Source: Phaeodactylibacter xiamenensis (GTDB lineage: Bacteria; Bacteroidota; Bacteroidia; Chitinophagales; Saprospiraceae). Taken from it: DNA of 64,000 nt. Shown in pieces: positions 42,866 through 51,600 of this stretch. A model generated the notes under the pieces. That model was not told the origin of the DNA and did not search any database. It saw nothing but the letters and a program-made list of their open reading frames with translations. Position 1 is the stretch's first letter. Every line of letters starts with the position of its first letter. The DNA is taken from the NCBI RefSeq assembly GCF_000759025.1, contig NZ_JPOS01000090.1:310001-374000 (forward strand). The letters are read 5' to 3'. The translations under genes and the position numbers were made by a program.

Positions 42866-44104
42866 ATGAGTATACCCCAAAACAAGACATGGTTGCGCTA
42901 CCTGGGGCCAGGCTTTATCGTGGCAGCGACCGGCGTGGGCGCGGGCGACCTGATTGCCGCTTCGGTGGCTGGCGCCAGGTATGGCGCGGTCATCCTTTGG
43001 GCGGTGGTGCTGGGCGGGCTGCTGAAGTTTGTGCTCAACGAAGGCATTGCTCGCTGGCAACTGGCCACCGGGGAGACCCTACTGGAGGGCTGGATCAAAC
43101 ACCTGCCTAAGTGGGTCTCCTATTATTTTCTGGCTTATCTGCTGCTGTGGTCTTTCGTGGTGGCTGGCGCTCTGATTTCCTTCTGCGGGCTTGCCGCGCA
43201 GACCCTTCTGCCTATTCATGAAAATGAAAGCACCGGCACATTGATCTGGGGCCCCCTCCAATCGGGCCTGGCTGTACTTCTCGTCCTGGGCGGCAGCTAT
43301 CAGCTGCTGGAGCGGTTGATGAAATTATTCATTGGGCTCATGTTTGCAGTAGTCATTAGTAGTGCCTGGGGACTGGCACCGGACTGGGGAGATATCGGAA
43401 TGGCTCTGCTTTACCCGCGCCTGCCCAATGATCCCAAAGCTGTGATGCTCACCCTTGGGCTGATCGGCGGCGTAGGCGGCAGTGTGACGCTGCTAAGCTA
43501 TGCCTACTGGATTTCCGAAAAAGGATGGAGCCAATCGGGTTTCATGAAGCACGCCCGTATTGATCTGGGGATCGCCTACACGCTGAGCAGCCTGTTTGGG
43601 GTTGCGCTGGTGATTATTGCCGCAGGAGTCAGCCCGGAACAGGTCAATGGCTACGGGATGATCCTTAGCCTGGCCGAGCAACTGGGCACCGTGACCGGCC
43701 CGGTAGGCCGATGGGGGTTCCTCATTGGCTTTTGGGGTGCGGTATTTTCTTCCATGCTGGGCGTATGGGATGGAGTGCCTTATCTTTTTGCAGACTTCGT
43801 CCGGAATGTCCGAAAACGCCCCACTACCCAGGAGCTCCTCCGCCCTACCCTGCCCTACCGGCTGTTCCTGGGCTACCTGGCGATCCCGCCCCTGATCATC
43901 GTTTGGTGGAGCAAACCTGCCTGGATTGGCATTCTATACGCCGTGACGGGCGCCTTTTTCATGCCCTTCCTGGCGGCCATTCTCATCTACATGAACAACC
44001 GCTCCTCCTGGCTGGGCAATGCCCGAAACGGCTGGCTGGCTAATGCCGGGCTGATCCTCAGCCTGCTGCTCTTTCTGGCTCTTTTCTTAACCAAAATCAT
44101 CTGA
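42866..44104 (+). CDS. Nramp-family transporter with altered metal-binding motifs
   Basis: The 412-residue protein has about 11 TM helices and the Nramp TM1 start (WLRYLGPGFIVAATGVGAGD). The usual DPGN of TM1 is replaced by GAGD, and the MPHN of TM6 by a glycine-rich VGGS (GLIGGVGGSVTLLSYAYW), so the canonical metal-ligand Asp and Met are missing. That is seen in Nramp-related transporters of non-standard specificity (for example magnesium types). Substrate here unknown. It is 5 bp upstream of an aminotransferase gene. Confidence 0.85.
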   Translation: MSIPQNKTWLRYLGPGFIVAATGVGAGDLIAASVAGARYGAVILWAVVLGGLLKFVLNEGIARWQLATGETLLEGWIKHLPKWVSYYFLAYLLLWSFVVAGALISFCGLAAQTLLPIHENESTGTLIWGPLQSGLAVLLVLGGSYQLLERLMKLFIGLMFAVVISSAWGLAPDWGDIGMALLYPRLPNDPKAVMLTLGLIGGVGGSVTLLSYAYWISEKGWSQSGFMKHARIDLGIAYTLSSLFGVALVIIAAGVSPEQVNGYGMILSLAEQLGTVTGPVGRWGFLIGFWGAVFSSMLGVWDGVPYLFADFVRNVRKRPTTQELLRPTLPYRLFLGYLAIPPLIIVWWSKPAWIGILYAVTGAFFMPFLAAILIYMNNRSSWLGNARNGWLANAGLILSLLLFLALFLTKII

Positions 44105-44109
44105 AAACT

Positions 44110-45294
44110 ATGCTCAATATTGACCAACTTCGGGCAGATACCCCCGGCGTGCAGCACCGTATCCACCTCAACAACGCTGGCGCCAGCCTCATGCCGCGAC
44201 CGGTCCTGGAAGCGGCACAGCAACACCTTCAACTGGAGTCTGAAATCGGTGGATATGAGGCTGCCGCCCTTGTCCGGGAGCAAAGTATCGGCTTTTACGA
44301 GTCCGTTGCCCAACTGCTGAATGCCAAACCAGACCAAATCGCCTGGTCCGGCAGCGCTACGCAGGCGTACAATACGGCCCTATCTGCTATCCCTTTTCAG
44401 GCAGGAGACACCATTCTGACTACCGAAGACGACTATGTGTCCAATCAGATCGCCTTTCTGCAACTGGTCAAACGGCATCACCTCCAACTCATCCGCGCCC
44501 GGACCCTGCCCGAAGGCGGCGTGGATACCAGCCACCTGAAAGCGCTGATCCGGCAACATCGCCCCAGGCTCGTAGCGGTCACTCACGTGCCCACCAATTC
44601 CGGCCTGGTGCAAAACATCATGGGCATAGGCGAAGTCTGCAGGGCCAATGGTGCGTATTACCTCGTTGATGCCTGTCAGTCTGCCGGACAACTGCCATTG
44701 GATGTGCAAGCCATTGCGTGCGATTTCCTGACGGCCACCTTCCGGAAATTCCTCCGGGGCCCACGCGGTGGCGGATTTTTGTATGTCTCAGAACGGGTGC
44801 TGGAAGCGGGGCTGGAGCCTAAATTCATGGACCTCCACAGCGCTGCCTGGACAGCTCCGGATGCTTACCGCCCAAGGGAAAGTGCTGTGCGTTTTGAAAC
44901 ATGGGAGCGCTCCTATGCCCTGGTGCTTGCCGCCCGGGCTGCCACCAATTACGCAATCGAACTGGGGCTGACGGCTATTGCAGAGCAGGTCAGTATGCTG
45001 GCAGCCCACCTCAGGCAAAGGCTCAGTCAGCTTGAGCATATCCGGGTGCTCGATCAGGGGCAACAGCTATGCGGCATCGTCACCCTTTCCATTGAGGGGC
45101 TGAGTGCCAGGGGGGTTATCTCTGCCCTGAACCAAAAAGGCGTCAATGCTTCTGTTTCCGGGAAAGGAGGAGCGGTTATCGACTTTGAAAAGAAAGGCGT
45201 GGACTGGGCGCTGCGATTCTCTCCCCACTATTACAACACGACTGCAGAGCTGGACCGGGCGGTGGAAGCCTTAAAGCAATTGCCTACTCAATAA
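44110..45294 (+). CDS. Class V aminotransferase (PLP)
   Basis: The 394-residue PLP enzyme belongs to the cysteine-desulfurase-like class V group. Key residues: Asp188 (YYLVDACQSAG), the likely Schiff-base Lys213 (LTATFRKFLRGPRG) and substrate-binding region THVPTNSGLVQN. The family includes cysteine desulfurases, isopenicillin epimerases and kynureninases; no Cys loop typical of SufS is apparent, so an uncharacterised beta-lyase or epimerase is possible. It is in a tight operon (5 bp and 10 bp gaps) with the Nramp-like and GNAT genes. Confidence 0.88.
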   Translation: MLNIDQLRADTPGVQHRIHLNNAGASLMPRPVLEAAQQHLQLESEIGGYEAAALVREQSIGFYESVAQLLNAKPDQIAWSGSATQAYNTALSAIPFQAGDTILTTEDDYVSNQIAFLQLVKRHHLQLIRARTLPEGGVDTSHLKALIRQHRPRLVAVTHVPTNSGLVQNIMGIGEVCRANGAYYLVDACQSAGQLPLDVQAIACDFLTATFRKFLRGPRGGGFLYVSERVLEAGLEPKFMDLHSAAWTAPDAYRPRESAVRFETWERSYALVLAARAATNYAIELGLTAIAEQVSMLAAHLRQRLSQLEHIRVLDQGQQLCGIVTLSIEGLSARGVISALNQKGVNASVSGKGGAVIDFEKKGVDWALRFSPHYYNTTAELDRAVEALKQLPTQ

Positions 45295-45304
45295 CCTGCT
45301 GCCT

Positions 45305-45862
45305 ATGCTACCCAAAACCCTGCCCGGAGGCCCACAACTTGACCTGCTACGCCCGGAACTGCCCCACAGCGGTGCGTTGTACCAGCTAATCGACCGAAGC
45401 CGGGCTGAACTTGAACCCTGGATGGCCTGGGTAAAACAAATCCATACGGAAAAAGACGTCCACCGTTTTTTATTTGACGCCATACGTTTCAATGAAGGTC
45501 AGCAACGTTGCACTTTTTTGGTACGTGCGGAAGGACAGATAGCTGGTCTTGTCAGCCTGGTCCGCATCGAATGGGAGCACCACCGGGCTGAATTAGGCTA
45601 TTGGCTCGGCAGTAGTTTTCAGGGCCGGGGACTGGCTACAAAATCCTGCCATTGCCTGATCAACTATGCCTTTGAAGAACTCTGCCTCAACCGCATTTCG
45701 CTGCGGTCAACACAAGACAATCAGCGCTCTATAGCTTTAGCCAACCGATTAGGCTTTACCGCCGAAGGCCGGCTCCGGGAAGCCCTCCTCAAAGAAGAGG
45801 CTTACCAACACCTTCAACTATTCAGTATCCTGCGCCGGGAGTGGAAAATGAAAAATTTCTAA
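45305..45862 (+). CDS. GNAT-family N-acetyltransferase, RimJ/RimL type
   Basis: The 185-residue protein has the RimL-type GNAT core: AELGYWLGSSFQGRGLATKS (acetyl-CoA-binding Q/RxxGxG/A), LNRISLRSTQDNQRSIALAN and KLGF-like RLGFTAEGRLREALL. It probably acetylates an N-terminal or small amine; the substrate is unknown. Last gene of the 42.6-45.9 kb operon. Confidence 0.92.
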   Translation: MLPKTLPGGPQLDLLRPELPHSGALYQLIDRSRAELEPWMAWVKQIHTEKDVHRFLFDAIRFNEGQQRCTFLVRAEGQIAGLVSLVRIEWEHHRAELGYWLGSSFQGRGLATKSCHCLINYAFEELCLNRISLRSTQDNQRSIALANRLGFTAEGRLREALLKEEAYQHLQLFSILRREWKMKNF

Positions 45863-46008
45863 TTTTTCCCTGAATTGATTTGTTTGCAACAAAAATTTGT
45901 TTTAACTTGCAGCCAAGTTGATTGTTTTTGTTTATTACAACCCGCTTTTCCGCCGGGCTGCATGCATTGGTCCGTATAAAGATAAGCGCGAATTAAATCC
46001 TCAAAATT

Positions 46009-46746
46009 ATGATCCGAGAAGACAGGCGGCAATTGAATGAAAGATTTATTACGGTTTTCAATATGTTGGAAGAACGTGGCGAGATCGTCAAAAATGACCG
46101 AAATGGCAAAGGGATGGGCGATTTTGCAGAACGCATTCTCGGCAACCGTGCCTATGGTCATATTATTCGTGCTTTCCTCAACCCGGATGACAAGCGTTGC
46201 ATTGATTACCGCCACGCCCGCGCCCTGTGCCGGGAGTATGGGGTAAATGAGTCTTACATGATCGATGGAGAGGGCGAGCCTTTTGGGCTTGAAGCCCCTA
46301 AGTACGATCAGGTAATGGAGGAAGCGCCGAGGATGGCTGGTAATATTATGTTCACCACCACAGAAGCCTTCGCGGGTTCCACGGTAAGCGCAGAAAGCTT
46401 TACCAAAGAAGAAAATACCTTTTTCAGTATACCCGGGCTTTCCGGTGCCAGCCTTGTCGCTTTTCCAATCAACGGTAACAGTATGGAACCGGTCATTCTC
46501 GACGGGGACATGGTGATCTGCAGAGAGATCAGTGGGCTGCACGAGATACGTGACAACAAAATCTATGCCGTTAAGAACAATGGGCAGCTTTGGGTAAAGT
46601 ACGTACAGCGTGTAACCGATAGCCGGGGCCGGGTTACGCATCTGAAGCTTATTTCCGCTAATCACCTGGAGCATGATCCTTTCGTGGAGGACGTTGGACC
46701 ATACACTCGCTTGTATGAAGTGGTCCGCCGGATTAGCGATCTTTAG
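46009..46746 (+). CDS. S24/LexA-like autoproteolytic transcriptional regulator
   Basis: The 245-residue protein has an N-terminal helical DNA-binding-type region (about 1-90) and a C-terminal S24 peptidase domain. The likely serine is Ser158 (INGNSMEPVILDGD), with the general-base Lys197 (GQLWVKYVQ). An Ala122-Gly123 pair (TEAFAGSTVS) upstream is a plausible self-cleavage site as in LexA. No SOS genes are nearby. It could be a stress-controlled repressor. A structured RNA candidate follows on the same strand. Confidence 0.88.
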   Translation: MIREDRRQLNERFITVFNMLEERGEIVKNDRNGKGMGDFAERILGNRAYGHIIRAFLNPDDKRCIDYRHARALCREYGVNESYMIDGEGEPFGLEAPKYDQVMEEAPRMAGNIMFTTTEAFAGSTVSAESFTKEENTFFSIPGLSGASLVAFPINGNSMEPVILDGDMVICREISGLHEIRDNKIYAVKNNGQLWVKYVQRVTDSRGRVTHLKLISANHLEHDPFVEDVGPYTRLYEVVRRISDL

Positions 46747-46779
46747 GCCCGCACAGAGGCTTTCCCCCTGCCAACCACC

Positions 46780-46804
46780 CGCACCTTGATTTTTCTGAGG
46801 TGCG
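46780..46804 (+). other. Small hairpin after the S24 regulator
   Basis: CGCACCT (46780-46786) pairs with AGGTGCG (46798-46804). No T run follows, so termination is uncertain. Confidence 0.35.
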
Positions 46805-46862
46805 TAAACAGGACAGGACGGTCTTTTCCAGGCGCGTCCGTTTGTTTAGGCAAGTCAAGATT

Positions 46863-47008
46863 ACATAGAATTTGCTCAGCACCAACCAAGTTTGGTTCGG
46901 AACTGTGCCCCATTTGGTGGGTAGCAGAGCAATCGGTCTATGTTTATCAAGAATAATATCCTGCTGTTTTTTGATTGGCCTCCCGGGTAATGGACCCGGG
47001 AGTTTTTT
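46863..47008 (+). ncRNA. Candidate structured non-coding RNA with terminator
   Basis: A rod-like fold is visible: ACATAGA (46863-46869) with TCTATGT (46937-46943), GCTC (46874-46877) with GAGC (46927-46930), CACCAA (46880-46885) with TTGGTG (46914-46919). It is followed by an intrinsic terminator at 46980-47008. No ORF with gene-like composition covers it. The 6S-like rod shape is only a resemblance. It could also be the long 3' UTR of the S24 gene. Confidence 0.45.
46980..47008 (+). terminator. Intrinsic terminator after the RNA candidate
   Basis: CTCCCGGGT (46980-46988) pairs perfectly with ACCCGGGAG (46994-47002), followed by six T (47003-47008). It is 234 bp past the S24 stop. Confidence 0.88.
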
Positions 47009-47252
47009 GTTTTGATTGATCACCTTCTCCTCTTCCCACATCGTTATGCCCCCCTGCACGGATAACAAGCTGGCCGCTGCGGCAAAGCACCTGCTTTTCC
47101 ACTTCATAACTTCTTAGGCACCATTTGCAGTAGCTCCGAATTTTTATCCAGCCTTTACATTTTTTTACCTATTTTTGATCGTCTGGTCTAGCAATAATGA
47201 ATTAAGCGAAGCCAGGTCGTCGCAGCGCCAAGCCAACTACAACAGCAATTTT

Positions 47253-47777
47253 ATGACGACAGTTGAAATCAGGCCGAGGTTCCAGCGGCAGTATCCCGCC
47301 ACCGCCGAACAGGTGATACATCGCCTTAGCGAGGCTTTAAAAAACAGCGACGGCAGCATTAAGGGCTCCGTCATGGACCACCACATTGTGCTGCGCATGC
47401 CTGTGGAGCAACAGCATTACTGGTCCCCTCAGTTAAGCCTCACGATCGAGGACAACATGGAGGGGGGGGCACTAATCCGCGGGCTCTACGGACCACGCCC
47501 TTCTGTTTGGCTCATGTTTGTTTTTCTTTACTCTTCTCTTGGAGCAATCAGCCTCTTCATCGGGATCACCGGTTTTTCACAATTGAGCCTGGGCATGTCT
47601 GCCCCTGCACTTTGGGCTTTACCAGTAGCCGCAGGAATCGCTTTGATATTGTACCTTTTTGCGAAAGCTGGTGAGCGCCTTGGTAAAGACGAAATGCACC
47701 GGCTCCGAAACTTTATGGATGCCGCGTTGGTTCAAACAGAAGCAAAAGCCAGTATCCGTGAAGTTTCCGACGCTTAA
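47253..47777 (+). CDS. Two-helix membrane protein, function unknown
   Basis: Start at 47253 (MTTVEIRPRFQRQYPATAEQ) gives 174 residues; the upstream start at 47175 is less likely. A cytoplasmic N-terminal beta region (about 1-85; DHHIVLRMPVEQQHYWSPQL) is followed by two TM helices (about 91-112 and 119-142) and a basic/acidic tail. No known family. It overlaps the MOSC gene by 20 bp or more, so translation coupling is likely. Confidence 0.7.
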   Translation: MTTVEIRPRFQRQYPATAEQVIHRLSEALKNSDGSIKGSVMDHHIVLRMPVEQQHYWSPQLSLTIEDNMEGGALIRGLYGPRPSVWLMFVFLYSSLGAISLFIGITGFSQLSLGMSAPALWALPVAAGIALILYLFAKAGERLGKDEMHRLRNFMDAALVQTEAKASIREVSDA

Positions 47778-48267
47778 AGACCTTCAGCAGTACGTTCCAC
47801 AGACCGGTCGTTTGGACTGGATCGGCAAACGGCCCGAAAAGAAAAGCCCTTTGGTGCCTTGCCTTTCCGCCACCATTACTCTGGATGAAGGTATTGTAGG
47901 CGACCACTACAGCCGCAAAGGTGGAAAACGGCAAGTCACTCTCATTCAGGCAGAACACCTGCATACTATCGGGGCTATTTTGAACCGGGAACCCATTGAC
48001 CCCGGGCTTGCCCGCCGCAATCTCGTCGTATCCGGTATCAATCTGCTCTCCCTTATAAAACAGCAAGTGCAGATCGGTGCTGAAGTCATCCTCGAAATTA
48101 CCGGCAATTGCCACCCCTGCTCCCGGATGGAAGAAAACCTGGGCGATGGAGGCTATGCCGCCATGAGAGGGCACGGTGGGGTGACAGCACGAGTAGTCCA
48201 CGGCGGAACGATTCAACAGGGAGACCCTGTTCGTATTTTTGAACCTAAAACTCAGGCCCATGCCTAA
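47758..48267 (+). CDS. MOSC-domain protein
   Basis: Taken from GTG 47758 (V/MKFPTLKDLQQYVPQTGRLD) to give 169 residues; an ATG at 47719 is also in frame. MOSC features: IGKRPEKKSPLV, LDEGIVGDHYSRKGGKRQVT, LARRNLVVSGINLLSL and the conserved cysteine region ITGNCHPCSRMEENLG. MOSC proteins use a cysteine to bind molybdenum cofactor or handle sulfur; the exact role is not known. It overlaps both neighbours (20 bp before, 8 bp after). Confidence 0.85.
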   Translation: MKFPTLKDLQQYVPQTGRLDWIGKRPEKKSPLVPCLSATITLDEGIVGDHYSRKGGKRQVTLIQAEHLHTIGAILNREPIDPGLARRNLVVSGINLLSLIKQQVQIGAEVILEITGNCHPCSRMEENLGDGGYAAMRGHGGVTARVVHGGTIQQGDPVRIFEPKTQAHA

Positions 48268-48526
48268 ATCTGTAGAAATTCTCTGCCCAAAATGTGACTG
48301 GAAACCCGATGGACGCGCCTGGTGGATGTGTACCTGCGGGCACCTCTGGAATACTTTTGAAACCGGAGGGCGCTGCCCTGCCTGCAGAAAGCAATGGGAG
48401 GAGACCCAATGCCCAAACGATGGCGGTGGTTGTGGCGCTATTAGCCCCCACCTCGACTGGTACCGCGGCCTGGACGACTGGCTTATCGAAGAGCTGGAGC
48501 AAATCACTATTCTGTCGCCGGCCTGA
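48260..48526 (+). CDS. Small zinc-ribbon protein
   Basis: Start at 48260 (MPKSVEILCPKCDWKPDGRA) gives 88 residues, overlapping the MOSC stop by 8 bp. Cysteines occur as CPKC, CTCGH, CPAC and CPNDGGGC, enough for two zinc-binding knuckles. No known family beyond zinc ribbon. It may bind nucleic acid or a metal-handling partner. It ends 88 bp before the giant surface-protein gene. Confidence 0.75.
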   Translation: MPKSVEILCPKCDWKPDGRAWWMCTCGHLWNTFETGGRCPACRKQWEETQCPNDGGGCGAISPHLDWYRGLDDWLIEELEQITILSPA

Positions 48527-48570
48527 TCCCTTCAAACGTTAAGGAGTTTCCGCTTTCTCCTAAATAATAG

Positions 48571-48578
48571 TAACTTTG
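48571..48578 (+). promoter_or_regulatory. -7 box of the giant surface-protein gene
   Basis: TAACTTTG matches TAnnTTTG, 36 nt before the ATG at 48614. A TTTC sits at the -33 position, so match is good but not full. Confidence 0.5.
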
Positions 48579-48613
48579 AAGAATGTTCCATTAATCCCAA
48601 GGACATTAGAAAT

Positions 48614-51600
48614 ATGCGGCGGACCTGTTTCCTGTTTTGCTTGGCCCTGTTGAGTGGCACACCTCTTCTTTTCGCGCAGCCCTGTGGGCTTACTGACACC
48701 CTGGGTATTGCCGTCAACTCCAGCCCCACTTACACTTATGAGGTTTTCGATATTTTTAACGATGACTTAAATGCCGTCGATCAGGGCATTTGCGGTATAG
48801 ACATTCGCTTTGCCCATCAGTACGTAGACAACCTTGTACTCACGCTCACCTCTCCCAACGGCCAATCTGTCACTCTGATCGGACCGGATACCGACCAGCA
48901 ATTTGAATTCACCTTTGGATCGATTTGGGACATCAGCTTTGTGCCCTGTTTGGAAGTCCCTGACCCCGACCCCGGCTCCCTTTTTGGCTGGGACAACAAC
49001 CAAACCGGCAATTTTTCCAATCTGAACTTTTACAATGGGTCTTATTATCCCTTCCAGGGCTGCCTGGAAGATTTCAATACGGGCCCTGCCAATGGCATCT
49101 GGACCATTAGTATTGAAAACACCCCCTCGGATTACATCGGAGAAATCACCTATTTCCAAATCCAGTTCTGTGATGCCCGTGGCCTGGACTGTTGCTTTGC
49201 TGAAGGGGGCAACTTATTTGCAGATGACCTCCTCACCTGCGAAGGGGATACCATCCTCGATATCGACCCGCTACTGGCATTCGATAACGGGCAAACCCCT
49301 GACACCGCAATCTATGGCTATACGTACCTCCTGGGGCAGGATGGCATCTTCATTGACACTACTGATCACCCTGACCTGACTGGCTTTGCACCGGGCAGTT
49401 ATCAAATCTGCGGGCTAAGCTATCAATTGGAAGACCTCGACAGCCTTCCTGAACCTGATGGAATGCTAACGCTCGATAGTATCCGAAACAACCTCACCGG
49501 CCTGGAGCCCCGCTTTTGCGGAGAATTGAGCGACAGCTGTGTTCAGGTCACTATTGTACCGCTTCCAACTACCGAGCTGATCGAGGATACCATCTGCCTT
49601 GGCGACAGCCTGGTAGTCGGAGATACTACACTGACCAGTACCGGCTTTTACGAAATCGAACTGCTCAGCTTTGCCGGGTGCGACAGCCTGGTACAAATAG
49701 ACCTGACGGTACTCCCCCCAGTTGAGACGAATCTGACCGATACCCTTTGCCCGGGACAGTTTATTGCGATTGGGCCCAACATTTATAATACAACAGGGAT
49801 CTTCCGCGATACCCTCCCCTCCACTGCCGGGTGCGACAGCATCATCATCCTTGACCTGACTGTACTGCCGCCCAATATTGTGGACACTACAGTCACCATT
49901 TGTCAGGGGGAAGGCTTTTCGGTTGGAGACAGCCTCCTTACCGAGGCGGGAAGCTATAGCTTTTTCCTGACCTCCACTCAGAACTGCGACAGCACGCTGA
50001 ATATAATAGTGGAAGTGCTGGCACCAAATGCCAGTATCGCCCCTGCCTTTGATCTGACCTGCATCACCACTGAGGTCAACCTTGACGGAACTGCCTCCAC
50101 ACCGTCCGAGCAACTCACTTACCAATGGTATGCAACAGACGGCACTCCTCTTAGTACGAACGCCACCCAAACCGTAAACCTGGCAGGAGATTATGTGCTG
50201 GAAGTGAGTCAAATGTCCACCGATATGACTGTTTGCACGGACTTTGACACCCTGACCGTTCAAATTGACACCATCCCTCCCACTGCAGATGCCGGCCCCC
50301 CGGACACCCTGAACTGTACACAAGGCCAGGTCAGTCTCGGAACATTGGCAGTGCCTAATCCGGACCACACGTACTTCTGGTTCACACCAGGTGGCAATAT
50401 TACCAGCGATATTTTCCAGCCTACCGCTGTTGCCAATGAACCTGGTGATTATTTTCTAGTGGTCACCGACATAGACAATCGCTGCAGTGACACGTCTATG
50501 ACTATTGTTCTGGAAGACCAGTCCCTCCCGGTTGTGAGCCCCGGCTCCGACACGGTATTATCCTGCCTGAACCCCGAAATCCTTTTGGATGGGAGTGGCT
50601 CTTCCACCGGAGATGAATTCGCCTATGAGTGGCGGGACGCAGCCGGCAATCTTATACAAAATGGTACAACCCTTTTCCCAACAGTCAGTCAAGGCGGCAC
50701 CTATCAATTGATGGTAGAGAACACCCTGACCAATTGCCGGGATTCGGCTACGGTAGAAGTGAACTACGACACCATTGCACCACGGATCACACTCCCGCTC
50801 CCGGACACCATTACCTGTACCCAGCCTACTGTGGGTATTGCAGCAACTGTGACGGGTGCCGGGGCAGCTCCCACATACAACTGGACGTCGTTAGGTGGCA
50901 ATATACTGACTGATCCGGCTATTCTGAATATTACTGTAGATGTAGGGGCTCTTTACTCCCTGACTGCAGAAAACACGCTAAATGGCTGCCGGGATACCGC
51001 TACTGTAGCGGTGCAGGAAGATGTTACTGTTACCAACGCCGTTTTGGCCACGCCCGATACGCTGGACTGTTCCCAACCGAGTATTACCCTGGATGGTACG
51101 GGTTCTTCTTCCGGGCCGGACATCCTGTACACCTGGTCCGGCAATCCTCAACCACCGGTCAGTACTAATGGCTTTAATGCAACCATAGACGCCCCCGGCA
51201 CCTATCAGCTTATTGTAACCAATACCGCAAATGCCTGTGCCGATACGGCCATGGTCAATGTTGCGCTGGATACACTCCAACCACTATCAACTGCCGGACC
51301 GGACCGCACCCTTACTTGCGACAGCACTTTGGTCACACTCGATGGCACAGGTTCGAGCACAGGCCCTCAGTACGACTACGACTGGGTGGAAATCTTTGGT
51401 ACGGGCCTGGTGGATACGAGCACGCTTCAGGCTACCGTTGCCAGCGCGGGTGTGTACATGCTGGTAGTTACCGATACCCGGAATAGCTGCTTTGACACCT
51501 CCTTTGCTATTGTCAATATAGACACCCTATCCCCAACCGCAGCTATTGCAACGCCCCTGCGGCTCAATTGCATCTTGCCGGAAGTTATGCTCGACGGCAC

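Noticed and set aside
46733-47107. 124-residue minus-strand ORF
   Set aside because: Covers the hairpins and terminator of the + strand RNA candidate, overlaps the S24 gene end and has no protein-like pattern.
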